A stretch of 21,522 nucleotides of DNA, taken from an uncultured Clostridium sp. Lineage in GTDB: Bacteria > Bacillota > Clostridia > TANB77 > CAG-508. Within the stretch, counting starts at the first letter, position 1. Every line of letters starts with the position of its first letter. Location: assembly GCA_902496295.1 (NCBI GenBank), contig CABVAF010000015.1, positions 1 through 21,522 on the forward strand, in the 5' to 3' direction. Under the pieces are notes generated by a model that saw only the letters and a list, made by a program, of their open reading frames with translations, made no database searches and was not told the origin of the DNA. A program made the position numbers and the translations under genes. This document shows, one piece after another, positions 6,393 to 13,656 of this stretch.

Positions 6393-8291
6393 ATGAAAAA
6401 ATATATATCAGAAGTATTTTTAACATCTGGTAATGTAGAAAAAAAGTCATGGCTACAATTAATTTATGCAATTTCGAGTTTTAACAAGCTATTTTATAGT
6501 TGGAATTTTTATATAAATATAGAATTAAATAAGGTACATTATTATGTAGAAACAAATTGTGTTTTACCTACTATTATTAATTCATTAAGTGATTTTTTAA
6601 TTAAAAAAATAGATGAAGAGGAATTTAAATTTCCAGAAGACTATGATAATTCATTACCATATATAATTACTTCAAAACAAAAATGTGTATTAGATATATA
6701 TGATAAGAACGAAGTAAAACATAATAGAAAGTTAACTTGGACAAAAGTAAAAATATTTCCATATAAAAGGGATAATTATTTTTCTACAACACATTTATTT
6801 TTTGAAAAAGCAAATGGAAAAATAATTTGTAAAAAAGCAATATTTAATGTTCCATATATACTACCAAGCATAGATTTTTCAAACAGAAATAGGTTTTTTT
6901 ACTCTAAAGAAGCAAGTAAATACTTAAATATACAAAAATCTATACATATTTTTAATAATAATAATAAAGATAATGCACTTTTAAAAGTAGATGCATTTCC
7001 ATACTTAGCAGGAGATAACTATCTAAGTTTAAACAATTATGATTTTGATAGACACTCTATGATAATTGGCTCTAGTGGAACAGGTAAATCTAAGCTTATA
7101 AGTTCCTTAATAACAAATATAAGCAAAAATGAATTAAAAGAAAATTATAAAATAGTTGTAATAGATCCACATGCTGCATTAGAAAACGATATAGGTGGTT
7201 TAGATGAATGCAGAATCTTAGATTTTAAAAATTTAGAAGGAAGTATAGACTTATTTAAAAATTCTGACACAAATATGGTTGCATCTACAGAGCTTACTTT
7301 AGAGTTATTTAAGAATTTATTTCAAGATCAATATAATTCTAAATTAGAAAGAGTATTACGTCATAGTATAGCGTTACTTCTAGAAAAAAACATGCTTAGC
7401 TTTAATTCACTAAGAAGATTAATACTTGATTTAGCTTTTAGAAGCAAATTATTAACAGATGATGTGCCAGAAAATATAAAAGAATTCTTTTTAAATGATT
7501 TTAATGAACTAAAAAATAAGTCTTACCAAGAAGCAATTTCGCCTATATTATCGTTTATAGATGAAATGCAAGCTTTACCAGCATTTAGATATCAAGAAAA
7601 CGTACAAGACTTAAAAAGCTGTATAAATGAAAATTTTGTGACAATATTTTCATTAAATCAAATTACATTGGGAGAAAAAATTACAAAAACAGTAGCAGGA
7701 CTAGTAATGAGGCAGATTTTACAATTAATTCAAGCCTACAGTTTCGATGAACATATAATATTTATAATAGACGAAGTCTCTGTAGTAGAAAAACCAATAT
7801 TACGAAGATTTTTATCTGAAGCGAGAAAATATAATTTATCACTAGTGCTAGCTCAACAATATTTTAACCAAATAAGTAAGGAACTACAATCATCTATATT
7901 ATCAAATGTAGTTAACTATTATGCTTTTAGATTGTCAAAAGCAGATGCAGCAACACTTGGACCAACGCTTCAAATGGAATTACCAGAAAATTTAAGCTAT
8001 TTAAAAAATAAGTTTTTGTCAGAGTTAAAAAATAGAGAATGTATTTTAAGAATAAGTAGTAATGGAGAAATTTTACATGCTTTTAAGGCTAAAACTCTTG
8101 ACTTTACTCCAATTCCGAAATTAATAAAAAACCAAATACTAAATACATATCCTATATTTGCTAAAAAAGAGATTTTAAATGAGCCTATAAAGAAAAACAT
8201 AGAATTTAGTATAGATAATAATAACATTAATTTAAAAGAATTGATGCTATCTCAATCTTCTTCAAGAAAGAAGGTGACAAATAATGGATGA
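6393..8291 (+). CDS. HerA/VirD4-like DNA-translocase-type ATPase
   Basis: A 632-aa soluble P-loop ATPase. Residues 1-200 form an unrecognised N-terminal region. Walker A is GSSGTGKS at 226-233, preceded by HSMII as in HerA/FtsK and type IV coupling proteins. VVIDPHAAL (255-263) is the family's post-Walker strand, Walker B is IIFIIDEV (455-462), and LVLAQQY (484-490) is the sensor glutamine motif, followed by NVVNYYAFRLS. This order is that of the HerA/VirD4/TraG DNA-pumping branch (DUF87-like). No membrane segment is seen, unlike classical VirD4. The start ATG follows AGGAGG (6376-6381). Its last 8 nt overlap the next gene, so the two are translationally coupled. No relaxase, NurA nuclease or other conjugation gene is nearby, so the pair may act alone. 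Substrate (DNA or other) is inference. Confidence 0.75.
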   Translation: MKKYISEVFLTSGNVEKKSWLQLIYAISSFNKLFYSWNFYINIELNKVHYYVETNCVLPTIINSLSDFLIKKIDEEEFKFPEDYDNSLPYIITSKQKCVLDIYDKNEVKHNRKLTWTKVKIFPYKRDNYFSTTHLFFEKANGKIICKKAIFNVPYILPSIDFSNRNRFFYSKEASKYLNIQKSIHIFNNNNKDNALLKVDAFPYLAGDNYLSLNNYDFDRHSMIIGSSGTGKSKLISSLITNISKNELKENYKIVVIDPHAALENDIGGLDECRILDFKNLEGSIDLFKNSDTNMVASTELTLELFKNLFQDQYNSKLERVLRHSIALLLEKNMLSFNSLRRLILDLAFRSKLLTDDVPENIKEFFLNDFNELKNKSYQEAISPILSFIDEMQALPAFRYQENVQDLKSCINENFVTIFSLNQITLGEKITKTVAGLVMRQILQLIQAYSFDEHIIFIIDEVSVVEKPILRRFLSEARKYNLSLVLAQQYFNQISKELQSSILSNVVNYYAFRLSKADAATLGPTLQMELPENLSYLKNKFLSELKNRECILRISSNGEILHAFKAKTLDFTPIPKLIKNQILNTYPIFAKKEILNEPIKKNIEFSIDNNNINLKELMLSQSSSRKKVTNNG

Positions 8292-8985
8292 AATGAAAGC
8301 TAAAAATATGGTAGACGAAATATTTTTAAATATATTTAAACAAAAATGTCCATTTCCATTAGAAAGTCTTATTAAAAAATTTGCTTTTGATATAAGGCTA
8401 CCTCAAGAAGTAAAAGATAGTTTAACAGGAGAAAGTACGTGGACATCCTCGGTAAATGCTAAGCAATTTATAACGCAAAGAAATATGGAGAGATATGATG
8501 AAAAGTATGGATGGATGTTAAAGAAAAAAGAATTTAGTAATTTAGCTGAGCTATTAAAAATTTGGGGAAAAGTAAATTATACAACTACAGAAAGAATATA
8601 TGACTCAGTAAATGTAGCGAAAAGTGATCCAATTTATAGAAGCGAAAATGTATATATGTGTACCGACTGTAGAGGGTGCAGAGATATATTATTTTCTGAT
8701 GGATGTGGAAACTGTCAAGGAGTAATTGCGAGCCAAAGAAGTGCAGAATGTAACTACTGTTTAAGAGTGGATGATTCAAATAGTTGTAGTAATAGTTATA
8801 ATGTAATTTGCTCAGCTAAAATTAGTAATTCATTTTTTATACAAGATTGTAATAACTTAAATGAGTGTATGTTCTGCTCACACATTTCAAGCAAAAAATA
8901 TTGTATATCAAATATGCAATTTGAAAAGGAAGAATATTTTTTTATAAAGAAACAAATAGTTGGATGGATATTATCAATAGTATAA
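8284..8985 (+). CDS. Cysteine-rich repeat protein of unknown function, coupled to the ATPase
   Basis: A 233-aa protein not assignable to a characterised family. Residues 1-105 are ordinary and contain KCPFP near the start. From 126 to 207 there are 13 cysteines in CxxC-like spacings (126/129/132, 141/144, 156/159, 168, 176, 189, 195/198, 207), arranged in loose repeats of about 20-25 residues with recurrent S/N-x-C patterns (ECNYC, NSCSNSYN, ECMFCSH). The regular spacing suggests either a metal-binding ribbon or a beta-helix with stacked cysteines. It ends in NMQFEKEEYFFIKKQ. From memory, similar Cys-rich repeats occur in proteins automatically mislabelled CaiB/BaiF in candidate-phylum genomes; this is unverified. 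The ATG at 8284 overlaps the end of the ATPase by 8 nt with GAAGGTG as ribosome binding site, so the two products probably work together. Confidence 0.7.
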   Translation: MDEMKAKNMVDEIFLNIFKQKCPFPLESLIKKFAFDIRLPQEVKDSLTGESTWTSSVNAKQFITQRNMERYDEKYGWMLKKKEFSNLAELLKIWGKVNYTTTERIYDSVNVAKSDPIYRSENVYMCTDCRGCRDILFSDGCGNCQGVIASQRSAECNYCLRVDDSNSCSNSYNVICSAKISNSFFIQDCNNLNECMFCSHISSKKYCISNMQFEKEEYFFIKKQIVGWILSIV

Positions 8986-9017
8986 AAATTTTAATTATTA
9001 ATTACAATTGTTAATAC

Positions 9018-9046
9018 TTGATTTTATAAAATAAATGATGTATATT
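9018..9046 (+). promoter_or_regulatory. Promoter of the deoxyribosyltransferase-maf-like operon
   Basis: TTGATT (9018-9023) and TATATT (9041-9046) are spaced 17 bp. Predicted transcription start is near 9053, placing the palindrome at 9078-9091 in the 5' leader. No strong terminator is visible after 8985, so read-through from the upstream cassette is possible. Confidence 0.55.
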
Positions 9047-9077
9047 GTTGAAAATAGAAAGTAAAAATAATCAGGGG

Positions 9078-9091
9078 ACTGTATATACAGT
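9078..9091. promoter_or_regulatory. Perfect 14-bp palindrome ACTGTATATACAGT, candidate operator
   Basis: ACTGTATATACAGT is an exact inverted repeat lying between the predicted transcription start and the AAAGGAG ribosome binding site of the 9122 gene. The position suits a repressor operator. It resembles the E. coli LexA core with a shorter spacer, but Firmicutes LexA uses a different site, so the cognate regulator is unknown. Confidence 0.5.
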
Positions 9092-9121
9092 TTATATTAT
9101 GAAAATAAAGGAGAATCACAT

Positions 9122-9547
9122 ATGAGTAAACAAATTTATATATCAGGAGCTCTTACTAATGGTGACTGTAAAAGTTTTTATGAAAGTATAGGAGAAGCAG
9201 TTAGAAAATCGGGATTTATACCATATATTCCACATATTCAAACAGAGGCAGAGAAGGATCCTAATGGAAATCCAAAAGAAGTTTATTTCGAAGATATTAA
9301 GCAGATAGAGAAATCAGAAGTGCTAATAGCATATATAGGGCGTCCTTCTCTTGGAGTAGGTCAAGAAATAGAAAGAGCAAATTATAGAAAAATACCTATT
9401 ATTCTTGTTTATCACGAGGAAGATAAAGTGAGTAGAATGCCATTAGGAACACCTATGGTGTATAAAATTATAAAATATGCAACAGAACAAGAAGCGTTAG
9501 AAATGATAGAGAAAACATTAAAAGAATATTATAAATGGAGGAAATAA
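9122..9547 (+). CDS. Nucleoside 2-deoxyribosyltransferase superfamily protein (DNPH1/RCL-like)
   Basis: A 141-aa protein of the nucleoside 2-deoxyribosyltransferase fold (PF05014). IYISGALT (5-12) is the N-terminal strand and loop. D58 in YFEDIKQIEKSEVLIAY and E82 in PSLGVGQEIERA are the conserved acidic residues, Glu being the catalytic nucleophile of the family. Members either exchange bases between deoxynucleosides or, like DNPH1/RCL, hydrolyse deoxynucleoside monophosphates to base and deoxyribose phosphate. Which applies here is not decidable from the motifs alone. An AAAGGAG ribosome binding site precedes the ATG. The ribosome binding site of the next gene is inside its last codons, so the two are coupled. 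A perfect palindrome sits in its leader. Confidence 0.82.
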   Translation: MSKQIYISGALTNGDCKSFYESIGEAVRKSGFIPYIPHIQTEAEKDPNGNPKEVYFEDIKQIEKSEVLIAYIGRPSLGVGQEIERANYRKIPIILVYHEEDKVSRMPLGTPMVYKIIKYATEQEALEMIEKTLKEYYKWRK

Positions 9548-9549
9548 TT

Positions 9550-10170
9550 ATGAAAGAATTATTAGAGGAACCAAGAATTTTATATGAAAGAAAACCATGT
9601 GTAATTTTGGCGTCAAAATCTGCTGTTCGTAAACAACAACTTATTGACAGTAGTATTCCTTTTGAAGTTATTGTTAGTAATGCAGATGAAACACCAGATG
9701 AGTCAAAATCCTTTAGAGATCAATTGGCAGAAATATCTATGCGTAAGGCTCAAACAGTTTTGAAACTAACAGAAGATAGAGGTAAGAGGATTATTGTTGC
9801 AGCTGATCAGAACATTGTATTTAATGGAAAGATGTATGGAAAGCCAAAAACAATTGAAGATGCACGTAAACTTATTAGTAGCATGAGAGGCTCGGAAGAT
9901 GTATATGCATATACAGGAAATACAGTATTTCTTGCAGAAAGAGGTAGAATTCTTCAAAGTATCAATATTACAGATATTGCGAGGATGAGTGTGGATAATA
10001 TTTCTGACGAAGAGTTAGACAATTATTTGAGCGATGGAAAATGTTTAACTTTATGTGGAGGTATTTCAATTAGCAATGCTTTATTTATACACTTAAAAGA
10101 AGGACGCCTTTCAACAGCACAGGGAATGACTCTAGAATACACTAAAGAAATGATGAAAAGCTTAAGCTAA
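9550..10170 (+). CDS. Divergent Maf-like nucleotide pyrophosphatase
   Basis: Maf proteins hydrolyse non-canonical or pyrimidine nucleoside triphosphates to monophosphates. This 206-aa protein shows the Maf layout: ILASKSAVRKQQLI (19-32, canonical SxSPRRKELL), then AADQNIVFNGKMYGKP (84-99, canonical ADT...GKP with Asp86 and Lys98 kept), and LCGGISIS (168-175, replacing the usual AGGYGIQG). The first Arg of SPRR, the Thr of ADT and the Gln of GIQG are altered, so specificity may differ. The upstream in-frame ATG at 9535 is rejected because GGAGG at 9537-9541 serves the ATG at 9550. It follows the deoxyribosyltransferase by 2 nt, and the two could act in sequence. Typical bacterial Maf lies by mreBCD or radC instead. 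Confidence 0.8.
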   Translation: MKELLEEPRILYERKPCVILASKSAVRKQQLIDSSIPFEVIVSNADETPDESKSFRDQLAEISMRKAQTVLKLTEDRGKRIIVAADQNIVFNGKMYGKPKTIEDARKLISSMRGSEDVYAYTGNTVFLAERGRILQSINITDIARMSVDNISDEELDNYLSDGKCLTLCGGISISNALFIHLKEGRLSTAQGMTLEYTKEMMKSLS

Positions 10171-10193
10171 TAATTCTTTGCCTTGAAAATTAG

Positions 10194-10228
10194 AAGCAAT
10201 TATGATATTATTATAATTGCTTATTTTG
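10194..10228 (+). terminator. Probable terminator after the Maf-like gene
   Basis: Perfect 10-bp stem AAGCAATTAT (10194-10203) with ATAATTGCTT (10213-10222), 9-nt loop, followed by a weak T-rich tail (ATTTTG). Confidence 0.6.
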
Positions 10229-10251
10229 CATGAAAATGTGCAATTATAAAA

Positions 10252-10280
10252 TTGAAATTTAGGAAGTTAGTACTTATCAA
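10252..10280 (+). promoter_or_regulatory. Possible promoter of the U32 gene
   Basis: TTGAAA (10252-10257) and TATCAA (10275-10280) are spaced 17 bp; the -10 matches only 4 of 6 positions. It is the best candidate in this gap, 29 nt upstream of the ATG. Confidence 0.4.
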
Positions 10281-10308
10281 TAATTTCTAAAAAGAAGGAG
10301 AAATTTTT

Positions 10309-11538
10309 ATGAAAAAACCAGAATTATTAGCACCAGCAGGTTCTTTTGAAAAGGCAAAAACAGCATTTATGTATGGAGCAGACGCAGTATATTGCGGAAC
10401 ATCCTCATTATCACTTAGAAGTAGAGCAGAAGTAGATGACGACGATTTAGCAAAAACAATAGAATATGCGCACAGCATAGGAAAAAAAGTACATGCGGCA
10501 ATTAATATTTATGCTTGGGACAATACATATGAGGAAATAAGAAAACAAGCAAGAATGTTAAATAAATTAAAGGTAGATGCAATAATTGCAGCAGATGGTG
10601 GAGTAATTGATGTAATAAAAGAAGAAGCATCGGACATACCAATACATGTAAGTACACAAGCAAATACAGTTAGTTACCATACAGCTAACTTCTGGTATAA
10701 AAATGGTGCAAAAAGGGTTATACTAGGTAGAGAATTAAATAAAGAACAAATAAAAGATATAATAAAAAATAGAGAAAAAGACCTAGAAGTAGAAATTTTT
10801 ATTCATGGAGCAATTTGTTTTGGATATTCTGGAAGATGCTTTTTAAGTGATTTTTTAGCAAATAGAAGTGCAAATTTAGGAGATTGTGCACAAAGTTGCA
10901 GATGGGCGTATAATGTTTATGTAGAAGAACATAATAATCCAGGAAATTTAATGCCAGTTGAACATGACGAAAAAGGTACATACATTTTTTCTTCTAAAGA
11001 TTTATGCTTAGTTAAAGAAATACCAGAAATTGTAGATATGGGTGTAGATAGTATAAAAATTGAGGGAAGACTAAAAACAGAATATTACTTAGCGTCAGTT
11101 GTAAATGCATATAGAAATGCAATAGATGATTATTGCAAGAACCCAGATAAATACGATTATACAAAATACTTATCTGAACTAGAAAAAACTAAAACACGTG
11201 GACTTACAACATTTTATTTTAATGATAGAAATAATAATGATTTCCAAGACTATGAAGGAAAGCAGTATAATGCACACTATGAGTTTGGAGGAAAAGTAAC
11301 AGAATATAATGAAGATAAAACATTAGTAGAAATACGTAATAAATTAAGTGTTGGAGACACAATGGAAATATTAATACCAAATAAAATAGATGCTATAGAA
11401 TTTACAATAGATAAACTATGGGATGCAGAAACAGGAGAAGAAATTGAAACAGTAAATCCAGGAAAAGCAGGTCAAAGTGTAAAAATGCATTTACCTATAA
11501 AAGTAGAAAATGGGTGGATTTTAAGAAGAAAAAAATAG
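10309..11538 (+). CDS. trhP: Peptidase-U32-family protein, TrhP-like tRNA 5-hydroxyuridine synthesis
   Basis: The U32 signature is present as EIFIHGAICFGYSGRCFLS, ending at residue 180. The N-terminus PELLAPAGSFEKAKTAFMYG is the family's barrel start. Cys170, Cys177, Cys193 and Cys197 (GDCAQSCRW) are candidates for an iron-sulfur cluster. SIKIEGRLK (248-256) is another conserved block. U32 proteins were once annotated as collagenases, but TrhP (E. coli YegQ) and its Bacillus relatives YrrN/YrrO are required to form 5-hydroxyuridine-34 in tRNA. The 409-aa length fits the YrrO/TrhP2 type. The O-methyltransferase at 3879 is the expected next enzyme. Other U32 members (RlhA, UbiU/V) act on rRNA or ubiquinone, so TrhP is likely but not certain. 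An AAGGAG ribosome binding site precedes the ATG. Confidence 0.85.
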   Translation: MKKPELLAPAGSFEKAKTAFMYGADAVYCGTSSLSLRSRAEVDDDDLAKTIEYAHSIGKKVHAAINIYAWDNTYEEIRKQARMLNKLKVDAIIAADGGVIDVIKEEASDIPIHVSTQANTVSYHTANFWYKNGAKRVILGRELNKEQIKDIIKNREKDLEVEIFIHGAICFGYSGRCFLSDFLANRSANLGDCAQSCRWAYNVYVEEHNNPGNLMPVEHDEKGTYIFSSKDLCLVKEIPEIVDMGVDSIKIEGRLKTEYYLASVVNAYRNAIDDYCKNPDKYDYTKYLSELEKTKTRGLTTFYFNDRNNNDFQDYEGKQYNAHYEFGGKVTEYNEDKTLVEIRNKLSVGDTMEILIPNKIDAIEFTIDKLWDAETGEEIETVNPGKAGQSVKMHLPIKVENGWILRRKK

Positions 11539-11550
11539 TGAGGTGTAACC

Positions 11551-12105
11551 ATGACAGAAAAAGAAAAAATGCTTGCACAAGAATTATATGATGCAGACCA
11601 TGATGAGGAGCTAATAAAAGAAAGAACAAGAGTAAAAGATATTTGCTTTGAATATAATAATACAAAGCCATCTAATATAGGAAAACGTAATGAACTAATG
11701 AAAAAGATAATTGGCAATATAAAAGGGGAGTTTCTAATAGAACAACCTTTTATATGTGATTATGGTTACAACATTGAAATAGGTAAAAACTTTTATGCTA
11801 ATCATAACTTAGTAATATTAGATGCAAATAAAGTTAAATTTGGGGACAATGTTTTAATAGGTCCCAATTGTTCCTTCTACACTTCAGGTCACCCAACAGA
11901 TGTAAATTTAAGAAAACAATATTTAGAATATGCAAAACCGATAGAAGTAGGAGACAATGTTTGGATAGGTGGCAACGTAGCCATATTGCCAGGTGTAAAG
12001 ATAGGAGATAATGTAGTAATTGGAGCAGGAAGTGTAGTTACGAAAGGTATACCAGATAACTCAGTTGCTGTGGGAAATCCATGTAAAGTAGTAAAACAAG
12101 TTTAA
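11551..12105 (+). CDS. Maltose/galactoside-type sugar O-acetyltransferase (hexapeptide repeat)
   Basis: A 184-aa left-handed beta-helix acetyltransferase of the Maa/LacA/NodL group. The N-terminal MTEKEKMLAQELYDADHDEE is the Mac domain (maltose acetyltransferase N-terminus). The C-terminal half is a run of hexapeptide repeats (IEIGKN, VKFGDN, VLIGPN, IEVGDN, VWIGGN, VKIGDN, VVIGAG). His114 in TSGHP is the catalytic histidine position. These enzymes transfer acetyl from acetyl-CoA to sugar hydroxyls; the exact sugar cannot be told. It starts 12 nt after the U32 stop with an AGGTG ribosome binding site, so the two are co-transcribed, although no functional link is obvious. Confidence 0.93.
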   Translation: MTEKEKMLAQELYDADHDEELIKERTRVKDICFEYNNTKPSNIGKRNELMKKIIGNIKGEFLIEQPFICDYGYNIEIGKNFYANHNLVILDANKVKFGDNVLIGPNCSFYTSGHPTDVNLRKQYLEYAKPIEVGDNVWIGGNVAILPGVKIGDNVVIGAGSVVTKGIPDNSVAVGNPCKVVKQV

Positions 12106-12123
12106 TATATAAAATGAAAAGTA

Positions 12124-12157
12124 GAAAGCTAGAATGATTTATTTCATTCTAGCTTTT
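12124..12157. terminator. Bidirectional terminator overlapping the 3' end of the DUF368 gene
   Basis: Perfect 13-bp stem AAAGCTAGAATGA (12125-12137) with TCATTCTAGCTTT (12144-12156) and a 6-nt loop. The right arm contains the last codons and stop of the minus-strand gene, so the terminator of the + gene is embedded in that coding end. Confidence 0.8.
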
Positions 12158-12947
12158 CAAATTGAAGAGATATAATAAAACTAACAGCAAAGCACAACAA
12201 AGATATAATTCCAGTAGTGTTAAATGAAAATCCAGGATATAAAATTAATACAGAACCTAAAACAAATCCAATTATTGCATAAAATGTTTCTGGAAAATAA
12301 TTTTCCAAAAGATATTTAATTATCTTTAAAAATAAATATCCTCCTAGAATAACACCTATTGCTAATGGAACTAATATACTTAAGTTTAGTGTGGAAATAG
12401 CATCCAAATATTCATAATATATGCCAAATGTCATTAAAATAACACTACTGCTAACTCCAGGTACAACAATTCCAATAGACATAAAAAATCCTGCTATAAC
12501 TAAAAATATGTAACCTGTATTTGCCTCATAAGAAATGTTACTTCCTAAAAATTGTTCTAATATAATTGAAAGTACTCCCATAAGAAATGCTATAATTAAA
12601 TAGATTAAGTAATGTAATCTAAAGCCTTTTTTGGCATTAGCTTTCTTAAATAAAATTGGAATACATCCAATAATTAAGCCTATAAAAGCAAATTTTGTTT
12701 GCATTGGATATGTACTGAAAAGATATTTTAAAATTTTACCAAATAATAATATACCGGTAATTCCTCCAAGACAAATAGGAAGTAAAAATTTAAAGTTATT
12801 TTTAAAGTCTTTAAAAATATTTAAAACACTATCTATTAATTTTTCGTATAAACCAAAAATTACACAAAGTACGCCACTACTAATACCTGGAAGTATTGCT
12901 CCTGCACCTAATGCAATTCCTTTTAAATAATCAATCAAAAACTTCAA
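12144..12947 (-). CDS. popT: DUF368 membrane protein, PopT-type polyprenyl-phosphate transporter
   Basis: A 267-aa polytopic membrane protein (PF04018). Two homologous halves each carry the family motif after a hydrophobic helix: LPGISSGVLCVIFGLYE (19-35) and VPGVSSSVILMTFGIYYE (162-179). This duplication is the family's hallmark. DUF368 proteins (PopT) were recently shown in Firmicutes and Vibrio to return undecaprenyl phosphate to the inner leaflet for cell-wall synthesis, so that role is inferred. The start is a TTG (12947-12945) 11 nt downstream of AAGGAGG; the next ATG-like options would remove part of the first motif. On the minus strand TATAAT at 13020-13015 may be its -10, but no good -35 accompanies it. 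Confidence 0.88.
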   Translation of the reverse strand: MKFLIDYLKGIALGAGAILPGISSGVLCVIFGLYEKLIDSVLNIFKDFKNNFKFLLPICLGGITGILLFGKILKYLFSTYPMQTKFAFIGLIIGCIPILFKKANAKKGFRLHYLIYLIIAFLMGVLSIILEQFLGSNISYEANTGYIFLVIAGFFMSIGIVVPGVSSSVILMTFGIYYEYLDAISTLNLSILVPLAIGVILGGYLFLKIIKYLLENYFPETFYAIIGFVLGSVLILYPGFSFNTTGIISLLCFAVSFIISLQFEKLE

Positions 12948-13004
12948 GAAAATTCAATCCTCCTTGTAATAAATATGTTTATTAAGTAAAAATATGATAG
13001 AATA

Positions 13005-13032
13005 TTGAAAAATAATTATAGTGTGATAAAAT
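13005..13032 (+). promoter_or_regulatory. Promoter of the 13064-15379 operon
   Basis: TTGAAA (13005-13010) and TAAAAT (13027-13032), 16-bp spacing, extended -10 TGA. It overlaps the likely -10 of the divergent DUF368 gene. Confidence 0.6.
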
Positions 13033-13063
13033 TAACTAAAACTTGAAAGGAAAGAGTTAAAAT

Positions 13064-13642
13064 ATGAGAATAGTAATAGGTGGTAGCTATCATAAGTTTT
13101 TAAATGATATTAATCAGCTACATGATAAATTAGAAAAAAGTGGGCATACAGTACTAGCACCTTTAAAGGATGCAGCAAAAAGTAAAGTAGATTCCAAATA
13201 TAATTATGTATTATTTCAAGGTGAAGAAGAAGAAAACCCATTTGATGTACAACAAAGGTTTATGGATAAAATACATTCAGCAGATGCATTTGTTGTATGC
13301 AATAAAAATGGATATATGGGTGATACTGTTGCATTAGAATTAGGATGGGCATTTGCTGCTATAAGAGATGAACAAAAGTCACTTAAACAAATTTACTTAA
13401 CAGACCATGTTACATTGTTAGATACTATAAAAAGAAAAGGAAGAATTACATTGCAGGATGTAGAAAATGACCCACAATTTCAGTTCTACAGAAAATATTA
13501 TGGTTCTAATGAAATGCCAGAAGATTATTTAGAATGGATAGCAATACATGTTCAAGGATATGAGGCTATGGGTGCATTAACAGTAGGAATAGATACTTTA
13601 ATAGATAAAGAAATTAATCGAGAAGATGAGGAAGAAAGATAG
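13064..13642 (+). CDS. Nucleoside 2-deoxyribosyltransferase-fold protein of unknown role
   Basis: A 192-aa protein. The N-terminal half has the pattern of the deoxyribosyltransferase/hydrolase fold: MRIVIGGSY (strand and loop), GHTVLAPL (27-34), IHSADAFVVCNKNGYMGD (70-87, with Asp74) and ALELGWAFA (90-98, with Glu92 in the nucleophile position). The C-terminal half (about 100-192) is not recognised. It is clearly distinct from the 141-aa relative at 9122 and larger. The family cleaves N-glycosidic bonds of nucleosides or nucleotides; here this is inference from fold only. It is the first gene of a four-gene run with the patatin-like gene 14 nt downstream. A GAAAGGAAAGAG ribosome binding site precedes the ATG. 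Confidence 0.65.
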   Translation: MRIVIGGSYHKFLNDINQLHDKLEKSGHTVLAPLKDAAKSKVDSKYNYVLFQGEEEENPFDVQQRFMDKIHSADAFVVCNKNGYMGDTVALELGWAFAAIRDEQKSLKQIYLTDHVTLLDTIKRKGRITLQDVENDPQFQFYRKYYGSNEMPEDYLEWIAIHVQGYEAMGALTVGIDTLIDKEINREDEEER

Positions 13643-13656
13643 AAAAGAGTGATTAA

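Noticed and set aside
9078..9091. LexA/SOS box
   Set aside because: It shares CTGT and ACAG with the E. coli box but the spacer is 4 bp instead of 8, and Firmicutes LexA recognises a different sequence.
9535..9549. Upstream ATG for the Maf-like gene
   Set aside because: The GGAGG site lies within this stretch and is spaced correctly for the ATG at 9550.
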